Source: Nostoc sp. 'Peltigera membranacea cyanobiont' N6 (lineage in GTDB: Bacteria > Cyanobacteriota > Cyanobacteriia > Cyanobacteriales > Nostocaceae). From it: a DNA stretch of 64,000 nt. Below are positions 47,109-56,820 of this stretch, in pieces. A program made the position numbers and the translations under genes. The stretch is from NCBI RefSeq assembly GCF_002949735.1, contig NZ_CP026681.1, forward strand, positions 7,098,501 through 7,162,500, written 5' to 3'. Numbering within the stretch: position 1 is the first letter of the stretch; each line of letters opens with the position of its first letter. The notes under the pieces were generated by a model, which had not been told where the DNA came from, did not search any database, and saw only the letters and a program-made list of their open reading frames with translations.

Positions 47109-50100
47109 ATGGATAAACAATACTCTAATTTATCAACGAAAAAAAAAGCTCTCCTAGAAAAATGGAAGAAGGGAAAATTTCCAGGTGATACAATTCCTAG
47201 ACATCAAACCTACCAAAATATTCCTTTATCTTTCTCACAACAAAGATTGTGGTTTATTGACCAACTTTATCAAGGTAGTTCCTTCTACAACATTTCGAGT
47301 GCCTTTCATTTAAAGGGAATACTGAATATAACAGCACTCCAGCAAAGTCTTAATGAAATTCTTAAGCGTCATGAAGTCTGGCGCACAAATTTTACAACTG
47401 TCAATGGCCAACCAGTGCAGGAGATTGCACCGGAATTAAATTGGGACTTGCCAAGTATTAACCTTGAACATTTATCTGGCAAAGATTGGGAAGGAGAGGT
47501 TAAACAACTTGCAGCTATTGAGAGCAAGAAACCCTTCAATTTAGCTAAAGGGCCATTACTCAGAGCAACTTTACTGCGCTTGGGTGAGGAAGAACACATT
47601 TTCCTTTTGACGATGCACCACATTATTACCGATGGATGGTCTGTTGGTGTATTTCTACAAGAGTTGGCGACGCTGTATGCAGCTTTTTCTACAAATCAGC
47701 CGTCTTCTTTACCCGAACTTCCCATTCAGTATGCAGATTTTGCAGTTTGGCAGCGCGATCGCTTACAAGGTGAATTACTGGAAACCCAATTCAATTACTG
47801 GAAGCAAGTACTAAGCGGCGAATTACCTTTACTACAGTTGCCTACAGATCGTCCGCATCCTGCCGTTGCTACTTTTACTGGTGCCAAGCAATACTTCACG
47901 TTTTCTAAAACCTTAACAGATGCGCTTAATCAAATCAGCCAGCGCGAAGATGTAACTTTATTTATGACTTTGGTGGCAGGATTTAATACATTACTGTACT
48001 GCTATACAAATCAAAAAGACATTCTAGTTGGTTCTCCAATTGCTAATCGCAACCGAACGGAATTAGAAGGAATGCTGGGTTTATTTGTCAATACCTTGGT
48101 GTTGCGTAATAACCTTAGTGGTAATCCTAGCTTCCGTGAATTATTGCATCGAGTCCGTGAGGTAACTCTTAATGCTTATGCACATCAAGATTTGCCTTTT
48201 GAGAAACTTGTAGAAGAATTACAACCAGAGCGCGACTTAAGCCGGAATCCACTTTATGAAGTGATGTTTGTCCTGCAAAATACACCAATGTCTGTACAGG
48301 AAGTTTCTGGTTTAACCTTGCGTACCTTGCAGTTCGATAGCGGTACGGCTCAGTTGGATATTTTTGTATCGATGTCCGAATCCCAACAGGGATTAACAGG
48401 GTTTTTGGAGTACAATACGGACATTTTTGATTCAGTAACAATCACCCGATTTATCAGTAATTTTCAAAGTTTATTAGAAAGTATTGTTGCCAATCCAGAG
48501 CAGCAGATTTCCGAATTATCACCATTAACTGCTAAAGAGCGAGAGGAACTATTATTTGAGTGGAATCAAACTCACACAGATTATCCTCCAAATGCGTCTC
48601 TCCATCAATTATTTGAGCAGCAAGTAAAGTTAACACCTGATGAATTAGCATTAATTAGTCAATCAGAACAACTAACTTATCGGCAACTTAATCATCGGGT
48701 TAATCAGCTAACCCATTATTTACAAAAACTAGGTATAACTCCAGAAACTCTTGTTGCCATTTGTCTAGAACGCTCCGTAGAAATGGTTGTGGGGATTCTG
48801 GCTATTCTCAAAGCTGGTGGTGCTTACATTCCCCTCGATCCAAGTTATCCAGTGGAACGCCTTAGTTTCATGCTTTTTGATTCTCAAGCATCGCTATTAA
48901 TCAGTCAAGAAAAGATATTAGAAAGACTACCTGCATCTTTAGTCAAAACTGTTTACCTAGACATCCACAAAGGCGAAATTATTCAAGAAAGCCAGGAAAA
49001 TCCAGTTAATACGTCGAAAGCTGATAATTTAGCTTATATTATCTATACTTCTGGTTCTACTGGCAATCCTAAAGGTGTTCTTGGTACTCATCGCGGTACA
49101 GTCAATGGCTTACACTGGCTATGGAAAACTTATCCTTTCACCAAAGGAGAGGTTTGTTGCCAGAAAACAGCTATTAGTTTTGTCGATTCAGTATGGGAGA
49201 TTTTTGCACCATTACTTCAAGGAATTCCAACTGCAATTATTCCCGATGCAATTGTCAAAGACCCACAATTGTTTATAGAAAGTTTGACATATAACAAAGT
49301 TACCCGGATAGTACTAGTACCTTCGCTACTGCGCTTACTTCTAGATAACTACAGTCATCTGATTAAACATTTATCGCATCTAAAACTTTGGATAACCAGT
49401 GGTGAAGCACTATCTGTTGATTTGGCTAAAACTTTCCGAAAACTGATGCCATCTGCCAAATTAATCAACCTTTATGGCTCATCAGAAGTTTCTGCTAATG
49501 TCACTTACTACGATGCCAGCTTATTGCCAGAAGAATTAACTAGCGTTCCGATTGGTCGCCCTATTGATAATACTCAAATTTATGTACTAGATAGTTATTT
49601 AAAACCAACTCCTGTAGGAGTTGTTGGTGAACTGTATGTTGGTGGTGATGGATTGGCAAGGGGATATTTACATCGTCCTGAATTAACTCAAGAATGTTTT
49701 ATTAATAATCCCTTTATCCCAGAAAGCAAACTTTATAAAACTGGCGACTTGGTACGTTATCTTAACGATCGCAATCTTGAGTATTTAGGTCGCCGTGATG
49801 ACCAAGTAAAAATTCGTGGCTTTCGGGTGGAACTGGGGGAAATTGCCGCAGCGATCGCTCAACATCCAGATGTGCAAGAATGTGTTGTCATTGCCCACGA
49901 TGATGCTCAAGGCTCAATGCGTCTGATTGCATATATAGTGACTCCCCTGCAAGAGATCGGGCAACAACTCTTGCCCTACTTACAACAAAAGCTGCCGAAT
50001 TATACGATCCCGGCAGCTTTTGTTGTCTTGGATGCAATACCCCTGACACCCAATGGCAAAGTGGATAAGCGATCGCTTCCAACCACTGAGGTTATCCGAG

Positions 50101-51215
50101 CCAACACCATTCTATCTTTCGTTGCTCCCCGGAATTTTACAGAATTAGCTTTGATGAAGATTTGGGAAAATCTCCTGAATAATCACCCAATTGGGGTTAA
50201 AGATAACTTTTTTGACATCGGTGGTCATTCCTTTTTAGCTGTTCGCTTAATGGCGCAAATTCACGACCGATTTGGGCATAATCTTCCCCTATCTACTCTT
50301 TTTGAAAAACCGACAATTGAAAAACTAGCAACTATTGTTAGTGAGCCGTCCCGTGAGAAATCGAACTCTCCCCTAGTCGCAATTCAGGTTTCCGGTTCCA
50401 GAACGCCTTTCTTTTGTATGCATGGCGCTGGTGGAGGAATTCGTAATTACTTCAACTTGTCTCGAAGATTGGGTGAAGACTATCCCTTTTATGGTTTAGA
50501 ACATGTCCCTGGCGAAGAAGAACCGGAAATTCTTTCAGTGGAGGAGACAGGCGCTCGCTATCTCCAAGAAATTCGTCAGGTACAACCGAATGGGCCTTAT
50601 TTTTTGGGTGGTCATTGTTACGGTGGTGTCATTGCCTTTGAAATGGCGCAACAATTGCAAAGGCAAGGTCAAACTGTAGGTTTGTTAGTTGTGATCGATG
50701 CCATATTGCCAGAAATCACCATCAAATCAGGAGAAGACGACGATGCCAAATTCTTACTCCGCATGGCTGAATCGATAAAAACTAGCAATAATATAGACTT
50801 TTCTCTTCCCTTTGAGGAACTGCAAAATTTACCAGTAGATGAGCAATTTCATTTGGTGAATAAAAAAGCAAATTTAATTTTTAGCGACACAGAGATTCAG
50901 GATTTTCTCAGTTATTACAAACTTTTTAAAGTTCACGTCCAAGCGATGCGAGATTATGTCCCGCAGATTTATCCTCACTCCATGACTCTCTTACGAGCTA
51001 CTGAGAAAATTATTCATGATTTTGAAAGTCCAGAATTCCATACTGATGACCCTTTCCTAGGTTGGGGCAAATGTTGTAGCCAACCTATTCAGGTTATTGA
51101 AGTTTCAGGAGATCATTTCTCGATGTTAGTTGAACCTCATATTCAGGCATTAACCAGACAGTTGAGAATTTGTATCGATCGGGCTCACTTTTGTATAGAA
51201 AACGCGAGTAAATAA
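47109..51215 (+). CDS. Terminal NRPS: C-A(beta-Ala)-PCP-TE
   Basis: 1368 residues. The C domain has HHIITDGWS near 171. The A domain (YTSGSTGNPKG near 647; SFVDSVWEIF core 4) has hand-read pocket VDWVISLANK, one residue from the beta-alanine code of the earlier module. The PCP is FFDIGGHSFLAVR (Ser near 1040). The thioesterase occupies about 1090-1360: FFCMHGAGGG, PFYGLEH, then GGHCYGG with Cys1170 in place of the usual Ser nucleophile, an Asp in VVIDAILPE and His in SGDHFSMLV. It should add the last beta-Ala and release the chain by hydrolysis or cyclization. It follows PKS module 4 after a 244-bp gap with a hairpin repeat. Confidence 0.95.
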   Translation: MDKQYSNLSTKKKALLEKWKKGKFPGDTIPRHQTYQNIPLSFSQQRLWFIDQLYQGSSFYNISSAFHLKGILNITALQQSLNEILKRHEVWRTNFTTVNGQPVQEIAPELNWDLPSINLEHLSGKDWEGEVKQLAAIESKKPFNLAKGPLLRATLLRLGEEEHIFLLTMHHIITDGWSVGVFLQELATLYAAFSTNQPSSLPELPIQYADFAVWQRDRLQGELLETQFNYWKQVLSGELPLLQLPTDRPHPAVATFTGAKQYFTFSKTLTDALNQISQREDVTLFMTLVAGFNTLLYCYTNQKDILVGSPIANRNRTELEGMLGLFVNTLVLRNNLSGNPSFRELLHRVREVTLNAYAHQDLPFEKLVEELQPERDLSRNPLYEVMFVLQNTPMSVQEVSGLTLRTLQFDSGTAQLDIFVSMSESQQGLTGFLEYNTDIFDSVTITRFISNFQSLLESIVANPEQQISELSPLTAKEREELLFEWNQTHTDYPPNASLHQLFEQQVKLTPDELALISQSEQLTYRQLNHRVNQLTHYLQKLGITPETLVAICLERSVEMVVGILAILKAGGAYIPLDPSYPVERLSFMLFDSQASLLISQEKILERLPASLVKTVYLDIHKGEIIQESQENPVNTSKADNLAYIIYTSGSTGNPKGVLGTHRGTVNGLHWLWKTYPFTKGEVCCQKTAISFVDSVWEIFAPLLQGIPTAIIPDAIVKDPQLFIESLTYNKVTRIVLVPSLLRLLLDNYSHLIKHLSHLKLWITSGEALSVDLAKTFRKLMPSAKLINLYGSSEVSANVTYYDASLLPEELTSVPIGRPIDNTQIYVLDSYLKPTPVGVVGELYVGGDGLARGYLHRPELTQECFINNPFIPESKLYKTGDLVRYLNDRNLEYLGRRDDQVKIRGFRVELGEIAAAIAQHPDVQECVVIAHDDAQGSMRLIAYIVTPLQEIGQQLLPYLQQKLPNYTIPAAFVVLDAIPLTPNGKVDKRSLPTTEVIRANTILSFVAPRNFTELALMKIWENLLNNHPIGVKDNFFDIGGHSFLAVRLMAQIHDRFGHNLPLSTLFEKPTIEKLATIVSEPSREKSNSPLVAIQVSGSRTPFFCMHGAGGGIRNYFNLSRRLGEDYPFYGLEHVPGEEEPEILSVEETGARYLQEIRQVQPNGPYFLGGHCYGGVIAFEMAQQLQRQGQTVGLLVVIDAILPEITIKSGEDDDAKFLLRMAESIKTSNNIDFSLPFEELQNLPVDEQFHLVNKKANLIFSDTEIQDFLSYYKLFKVHVQAMRDYVPQIYPHSMTLLRATEKIIHDFESPEFHTDDPFLGWGKCCSQPIQVIEVSGDHFSMLVEPHIQALTRQLRICIDRAHFCIENASK

Positions 51216-51220
51216 GACTA

Positions 51221-52600
51221 ATGAAACTACCAGCAGGTCCGAAAACTCCCAATTGGCTGCTGAATCAGCAATTCCAAGCTGACCCCTTCGGCTATATGGA
51301 TGCAATTTGTCAACGTTATGGCGACACGATCGCCATCATGTCTGGTTCTACACCAACAGTACACGTCAGCAATCCCTTGGGGATAAAGCAGATTTTTACT
51401 AATACCAAAGAAATTACAGCTAGGGGTGTATTGAACCGAAGTTTTGCCTTTATGACAGGGAACCAAGGAATACTTCAACTTGATGGCTCGCGTCACAAAC
51501 ATCGGCGGAAACTTTTAATGCCTGGCTTTCATGGTGTGCGGATGCAAGCTTGTGGGCGACGTATTTGCGAACTCACAAAAAAAATCATGAGTCAACAGGT
51601 GGTTGGTAAACGTTTTCTTGCTTACCCTATCATTGAAGATATCACCCTGCGGGTGGGTGTTGAGGTCGTCTTGGGCTTAGATGAGGGAGAACACTATGAC
51701 AAAATTAACCATCTATTTACTACTGCAAACAAACAATCCCAATCTCGTCTTTTTAAACTTGTCACAAAATTACCCTTTGGGCAAAAGGATTTAGGTCGGT
51801 GGAGTCCGTGGGGATACCGTCTGCACCTGCGAGAGGAAATTTTCCAATTACTCTACGCCCAAGTCCAAGAACGTCGCCAACAAGCAGATGCTTCCGGCAA
51901 CGATATCCTCTCGGATCTGATCTTTGCTCGTGATGAATCAGGTGAATTATTAAGTGATGAAGAGGTGCGCGATCTGCTACTATCGCCCATATTTGCAGCT
52001 CAGGATGCTTCCGCAACTGCGATCGCTTGGGCAATGTACTGGATTCACCGTTTATCTGTAGTTCGCGATCGCCTTCTTGAGGAACTTGATACCCTTGGTG
52101 AAGATCCAGATCCCATGAGTATTGTGGCATTGCCCTACCTCAGTGCTGTCTGTAACGAGGCTTTGCGAATTTACCCAACCCAGTTATTTACGTTTCCCCG
52201 GTTGGTAGAGTCACCAATTGAGATAATGGGCCATGAATTGAGTCCGGGAACAGTACTCATTGGTAATATTTATTTGACGCATCAGCGGGAAGATTTATAT
52301 CCACAACCAAAGCAATTTCAGCCAGAGCGTTTTCTCGAAAAACAATTTTCTCCCTATGAATTTCTGCCCTTTGGCGGCGGTGCGCGTAATTGTATTGGTG
52401 GGGCTTTTGCTTTGTTTGAAATGAAACTTGTACTGGCGACAATTCTTTCACGTTATCAATTAGCGTTGGTTGACAAGCGACCAGAAAAACCAAAATTTGG
52501 GGGTCTGATTTGTTACCCGGCTAGTGGCGTAAAAATGTTCATGCATGGTCGTCGTCAGCATCAAGGACAGTCGCAGCCATCGGTTGTTAGTTCAGTTTAA
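51221..52600 (+). CDS. Cytochrome P450, CYP110-like (copy 1)
   Basis: 459 residues, normal length. The heme loop FLPFGGGARNCIGG has Cys391. ExxR is in NEALRIYPTQ, and the I-helix reads AAQDASATAIAW, an unusual form of the A/GGxDTT oxygen-binding motif. The N-terminus MKLPAGPKTP and overall sequence resemble the cyanobacterial CYP110 family, several of which oxidize fatty-acyl or hydrophobic chains. It starts 6 bp after the terminal NRPS stop, so it is part of the operon, and probably hydroxylates or oxidizes the product. It needs an external ferredoxin. The next gene is a close paralogue. Confidence 0.93.
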   Translation: MKLPAGPKTPNWLLNQQFQADPFGYMDAICQRYGDTIAIMSGSTPTVHVSNPLGIKQIFTNTKEITARGVLNRSFAFMTGNQGILQLDGSRHKHRRKLLMPGFHGVRMQACGRRICELTKKIMSQQVVGKRFLAYPIIEDITLRVGVEVVLGLDEGEHYDKINHLFTTANKQSQSRLFKLVTKLPFGQKDLGRWSPWGYRLHLREEIFQLLYAQVQERRQQADASGNDILSDLIFARDESGELLSDEEVRDLLLSPIFAAQDASATAIAWAMYWIHRLSVVRDRLLEELDTLGEDPDPMSIVALPYLSAVCNEALRIYPTQLFTFPRLVESPIEIMGHELSPGTVLIGNIYLTHQREDLYPQPKQFQPERFLEKQFSPYEFLPFGGGARNCIGGAFALFEMKLVLATILSRYQLALVDKRPEKPKFGGLICYPASGVKMFMHGRRQHQGQSQPSVVSSV

Positions 52601-52620
52601 TAAACAATTAAAAAATACTA

Positions 52621-54003
52621 ATGAAATTACCTGAAGGGCCAAAAGCTTCCCCCCGGTGGCTGAGTCGTCAATTTAAGACTAATCCCCTGGGATTAATGGA
52701 TGCTATGGGCGATCGCTATGGTGATATTTTCACTGTTATGGCTGGTTCTACACCAATCGTTTATGTCAGCAACCCACAGGGGATAAAGCAGATTTTTACT
52801 AGTGCCAAAGAAATTACAGCTTCTGGGAAGTTGAACCAAGGTGGCGCTCTCCTGGTGGGAAACAACGGATTACTTATGCTTGATGGCTTGCGCCATAAAC
52901 ATCGACGTCAATTATTGATGCCTCCCCTGCACGGAACTAGGGTAAAAGCATACGGGCAGCGTATCTGTCAAGTTACAGATAAAGTGATGAACAATCTGGC
53001 TATCGGCAAACCTTTGTTCGCTTATCCGACTATGCAAAAAATTACCCTTGAGGTAATATTACAAGCTTTGTTTGGTTTGGATGAGGGAGAGCGTTACGAA
53101 CAATTTAGGCAACTCCTTTCTAATTTATTAAGTTTCGCCCGTTCTCGCTGGCTGAAATTAGCCCTGTCATATCCCTTCCTCCGACAGGATTTAGGTCGGT
53201 GGAGTCCGTGGGGATATTGGCTTGACCTGCAACGGCAATTTGACAAACTCCTCTACACTGAAATTGCCGAACGGCGATCGCAACCTGACCCTTCCCGCAC
53301 CGATGTCCTCTCTGAACTAATACTTGCTTGCGATGAAACTGGTGAAGCAATGAGCGATCGGGATATCCGCGATATGTTCCCATCATTGTTATTCGGCGGT
53401 CAAGATGCATCAGCCACTGCCATAACTTGGTCATTGTACTGGATTCACCGTTTACCTACTGTTCGCGATCGATTACTTCAAGAACTCGATACCCTAGGTG
53501 AATCCCCAGATCCGATGAAGATTGTTGCACTACCCTACCTCAGTGCTGTCTGTAATGAAGCCCTACGAATTTATCCGACTCAGGTAGTCACATTTCCCCG
53601 ATTAGTAGAATCACCAATTCAGGTGATGGACTACGAATTGAGTCCAGGGACAGTAGTCATCGGCTGTATTTATCTGACGCATCAGCGTGAGGACTTATAT
53701 CCCCAACCGAAGCAATTCCAGCCAGAGCGCTTTCTGGAGCGACAATACTCTCAGTATGAATTTTTACCATTTGGTGGTGGCGCTCGTCGCTGTCCAGGTG
53801 AGGTATTAGCGCTTTTTGAAATGAAGCTAGTTTTAGCAACAATTCTCTCACACTACAAACTAGCCCTAGCGCATCCAGAAAAAGTAGAAAAACCCCAGGC
53901 TAGAGGTGTTAATTATCCCCCGGCTAGTGGCTTGAAAATGTTAATGCTCAGTCGGCGTGCATCTCAAGAGCGATCGCCACAGTTGGTTAATAATTTTACT
54001 TAA
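52621..54003 (+). CDS. Cytochrome P450, CYP110-like (copy 2, tandem paralogue)
   Basis: 460 residues. The heme loop is FLPFGGGARRCPGE with Cys391, ExxR is NEALRIYPTQ, and the I-helix reads FGGQDASATAITW. It is closely similar to the preceding P450 over its whole length, with long shared stretches such as LGRWSPWGY, IVALPYLSAVCNEALRIYPT and YLTHQREDLYPQPKQFQPER. Differences cluster in the B-C region and 150-230, where substrate contacts are expected. It starts 20 bp after the first copy. The two probably arose by tandem duplication and act on different positions or substrates; this is inferred. Confidence 0.93.
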   Translation: MKLPEGPKASPRWLSRQFKTNPLGLMDAMGDRYGDIFTVMAGSTPIVYVSNPQGIKQIFTSAKEITASGKLNQGGALLVGNNGLLMLDGLRHKHRRQLLMPPLHGTRVKAYGQRICQVTDKVMNNLAIGKPLFAYPTMQKITLEVILQALFGLDEGERYEQFRQLLSNLLSFARSRWLKLALSYPFLRQDLGRWSPWGYWLDLQRQFDKLLYTEIAERRSQPDPSRTDVLSELILACDETGEAMSDRDIRDMFPSLLFGGQDASATAITWSLYWIHRLPTVRDRLLQELDTLGESPDPMKIVALPYLSAVCNEALRIYPTQVVTFPRLVESPIQVMDYELSPGTVVIGCIYLTHQREDLYPQPKQFQPERFLERQYSQYEFLPFGGGARRCPGEVLALFEMKLVLATILSHYKLALAHPEKVEKPQARGVNYPPASGLKMLMLSRRASQERSPQLVNNFT

Positions 54004-54024
54004 ATATACAACTAGCTCATAAAT

Positions 54025-55056
54025 ATGCAAACCCAACAAACCGATCGACTTCCCTTGACAGATTGTCGTTTTTGCTCGCTGGTTTCTCAAGCTAACGGAG
54101 AAGATCCAATTGGTACAGCAGGGACTTACGACCATTGGATAATTATGGAAATTCCACAACCTTGGCCGGAAAACATCTTTGAGGAACATCCGAGAATAAA
54201 GCCACTCTTGGGTCTGTTCCAAGAGTTAGTGGTCAAACATGGGGTCAAGCTGCGACCAATGTTAATTGCTCCCGATCGCGAGTACTCCCACCCTGGCTTC
54301 ACCCGCTTCCTCTACTACTATCGTTCTACGGAGATGTTTTCTCAGTTTGAAAAACAAGAGTTTGTTGTCCCAGATGAGGAAACAACTGCTTTGGTAACGG
54401 CAATACTGAAGCAGTTGATGCAACAGCCTAACGATTTATCAAAGTTTCAGCAGTATCAGCAACAAACCAATCACATCCGAGAACTCATGGTTTGCACTCA
54501 TGCTCAAGTTGACCTTGCTTGTGGCAGATTTGGCACTCCTATGTATCGGCGATTACGCAAAGAATATGCTCCTGCTTCCAACGGAAAGTTAAGAGTGTGG
54601 CAAACAACCCATTTTGGCGGTCATCAGTTTGCCCCGACTCTAGTTGATTTACCCCAAGGATGTTTATGGGGACATTTAGTGCCAGAAGTGCTGGATTTAC
54701 TGGTACTGCGGAATGGTTCAGTCTCTGACCTGCGTCAGTTCTACCGAGGATGGGCGGGTTTAACTAAGTTTGAGCAAATTGCTGAACGCGAAATTTGGAT
54801 GGAGTTGGGTTGGAGTTGGCTCGATTATTTGAAAGCTGGTGAAGTGCTGGCAAAAGAAGAAGTTCATGAAGAGGATCGTGCTAACTGGGCTGATGTACGC
54901 ATTCATTTTGCCGCGATCGATGGCAGCATATCAGGTACTTATGAAGCCAGAGTTGAAGTCAATGGTGAGGTCATGAGTACATTGAACTCAGCAAAAGAAA
55001 TGGAGTTAGAGGCGGTGAAGCAATATTGCGTTAGCCGTTTAGTGAAGGTTGATTAA
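54025..55056 (+). CDS. Sucrase/ferredoxin-like (Suc_Fer, Apd1-type thioredoxin-fold) protein
   Basis: 343 residues. The motif WQTTHFGGHQFAPT (about 193-206) and CTHAQVDLACGRFG (about 157-170) are the signature of the sucrase/ferredoxin-like family, related to thioredoxin-like [2Fe-2S] proteins such as yeast Apd1. An N-terminal DCRFCSLVSQ is also typical. The start is 21 bp after the second P450. As it directly follows two P450s, a role as electron carrier or redox partner for them is attractive, but it is only inferred. Despite the family name, invertase activity is not indicated. Confidence 0.85.
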   Translation: MQTQQTDRLPLTDCRFCSLVSQANGEDPIGTAGTYDHWIIMEIPQPWPENIFEEHPRIKPLLGLFQELVVKHGVKLRPMLIAPDREYSHPGFTRFLYYYRSTEMFSQFEKQEFVVPDEETTALVTAILKQLMQQPNDLSKFQQYQQQTNHIRELMVCTHAQVDLACGRFGTPMYRRLRKEYAPASNGKLRVWQTTHFGGHQFAPTLVDLPQGCLWGHLVPEVLDLLVLRNGSVSDLRQFYRGWAGLTKFEQIAEREIWMELGWSWLDYLKAGEVLAKEEVHEEDRANWADVRIHFAAIDGSISGTYEARVEVNGEVMSTLNSAKEMELEAVKQYCVSRLVKVD

Positions 55057-55081
55057 ACAACAACAATTTGAAAACTTTAAA

Positions 55082-56455
55082 ATGACTGCACAAAAACAAT
55101 CTCAACTGACAAATGAGATCCTCCAAGGCAATCTCATTCAACTGATGTTCAAGTTATCATTTCCTGGTATTTTCGGAATGTTACTACTAGGCTTGAACAC
55201 TTTTACTGATGTTTTATTTGCAGGGCAATTTATTGGTGAAACTGCCGTTGCAGCGATCTCCCTTGCATTACCCCTCACAAATATATTAATTGGATTTGCT
55301 CTGTTAGTTGGGGTAGGTTCTGCTTCTGTTCTCAGTCGAGCTATTGGTTCTGGAGATATCAAAACCCAGTCTAAAATCTTTGGCAATTTAATCGTAATGA
55401 GTGCGATTATCTGTTTTTTTGTCACAACTATTAGCTACACATTTGGTGAAGAATTGATTAGATTCATGGGAGGAAATGGTGAAGTTCTCTCTGCGGGGTC
55501 AAAATATTTTAAGACTTATATGCTTGGTTCGGGGTTTTTTATCCTAGCGGTAGCTTCGAGTCAGATTATCAAATCAGAAGGCAGAATCAGACTAGCCACC
55601 ATTTTTTCAGGCATTTTTGTGATCGTTAATATTACCTTAGATATCATATTTGTCAGCGTCTTTCGCTGGGGTATTCAGGGATTAGCCATTGCTAGTGTTG
55701 TTGCAATGGTTATTTATAGCATTCTAAATTTAACTTATTTTCTTTTTGGTAAAAGTTCTATCCCAGTCGATCCCAAAAAGTTTGTTCTGGCAATAGATTT
55801 ACTGCCTGCTATTTTATCAGTGGGAATACCAGCGCTACTTACTCAAGTTATGGGTTTAGTTGATAGTTTTGTGGTTTTGAAATCAATTTCTAATTACGGA
55901 ACACATAATGATATAGCTTTTTATGGAGCAACACTGAGATTAACTTCATTAGCACACGTTCCTTTAAATGGTTTTACACAAGCCTTGCAACCTGTGATTG
56001 GTATAAATTATGGATCTCAAAATTATGATAGACTCAAAAAAGCTTATTTAACTTTTGCTATTGGTGGAACTACGTTATTAACATTACTTTGGCTCCCTCT
56101 ACAATTATCCCCAAAAACATTTCTAGTTTGGCTGTTGCCAGACGTTACTTTTAATTACAATGATTTATTAAATTTTCGTATTCTTAGTTTAATAATACTA
56201 GTCATACCCTTTACTTCTTTTGGAGCAACTTTATTTCAATCCATAGGAAAGGGTAAAATAGTTACAATTATAATTCTTTTAAATAGTATAGTTATATTCA
56301 TTCCTCTAGTGCTATTTCTATCAAAAATTATGGGTGTTATGGGTGTATATTGGGGGATTTTAATAACAAACTTTGTAATTCTTTTAATTGCACTAGTCTT
56401 GACATTTTTAGAATTTAAGAATTTAACCAAAATGCAAATAGAAAAATACCAATAA
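55082..56455 (+). CDS. MATE-family efflux transporter
   Basis: About 457 residues, twelve hydrophobic segments in two similar halves, starting LMFKLSFPGIFGMLLLGLNTFTDVLFAGQFIG, split by turns, and PAILSVGIPALLTQVMGLVDSF in the second half. This is the MATE (multidrug and toxic compound extrusion) fold, driven by proton or sodium gradients in the inner membrane. It is the last gene of the biosynthetic run and the only transporter in it, so it probably exports the lipopeptide. The ATG at 55082 is chosen. A TTG at 55049 overlapping the preceding stop would add 11 residues. Confidence 0.92.
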   Translation: MTAQKQSQLTNEILQGNLIQLMFKLSFPGIFGMLLLGLNTFTDVLFAGQFIGETAVAAISLALPLTNILIGFALLVGVGSASVLSRAIGSGDIKTQSKIFGNLIVMSAIICFFVTTISYTFGEELIRFMGGNGEVLSAGSKYFKTYMLGSGFFILAVASSQIIKSEGRIRLATIFSGIFVIVNITLDIIFVSVFRWGIQGLAIASVVAMVIYSILNLTYFLFGKSSIPVDPKKFVLAIDLLPAILSVGIPALLTQVMGLVDSFVVLKSISNYGTHNDIAFYGATLRLTSLAHVPLNGFTQALQPVIGINYGSQNYDRLKKAYLTFAIGGTTLLTLLWLPLQLSPKTFLVWLLPDVTFNYNDLLNFRILSLIILVIPFTSFGATLFQSIGKGKIVTIIILLNSIVIFIPLVLFLSKIMGVMGVYWGILITNFVILLIALVLTFLEFKNLTKMQIEKYQ

Positions 56456-56644
56456 TCAAATTATTCGGTTATTCAGTACTTGCTATACCAACTTATTAGT
56501 TAATAATATAAAACACATTAATAATTATATCAAAATGAACACGACTATTTAGATAGAGCTTTTTTACATTTATTTTAAGAGAGTCAAGTTCTGGCAATAA
56601 ATAAGTAATTATTGCGACACTTGTATCTAATCGACGAACACCTC

Positions 56645-56820
56645 TTAGAGGATGTTTGAAAAGTCCTACTGTAGGTATTAAAACGTTCTAGAACCCCCTA
56701 AATCCAACGATTTTGGGTTTGTACAAAGATGTGTGTACGCCGTAGCCTTTTTAAGGGGGGTTAGGGGCGATCGCTAAGTACCTAAAATCACAGCAAAATA
56801 CTTGTTCATTCATCCTCTTA
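56645..56820. mobile_element. MITE-like element with TTAGAGGATG ends, copy 1
   Basis: About 176 bp bounded by imperfect terminal inverted repeats: left TTAGAGGATGTTTGAAAAG, right end reading on the other strand TAAGAGGATGAATGAACAAG. Interior parts (GTCCTnnTGTAGGTATTAAAA at the left, CCTAAAATCACAG at the right) recur at 62421-62786. No coding capacity. Its right edge coincides with the break in the oxidoreductase gene fragment. Confidence 0.65.

Noticed and set aside
1383..51215. Identity with hassallidin, puwainaphycin, microginin or anabaenopeptin-type clusters
   Set aside because: These share single elements (FAAL or LLM), but their module orders and residues as I know them differ from Ala/Asp/Dab/beta-Ala/beta-Ala with four PKS modules.
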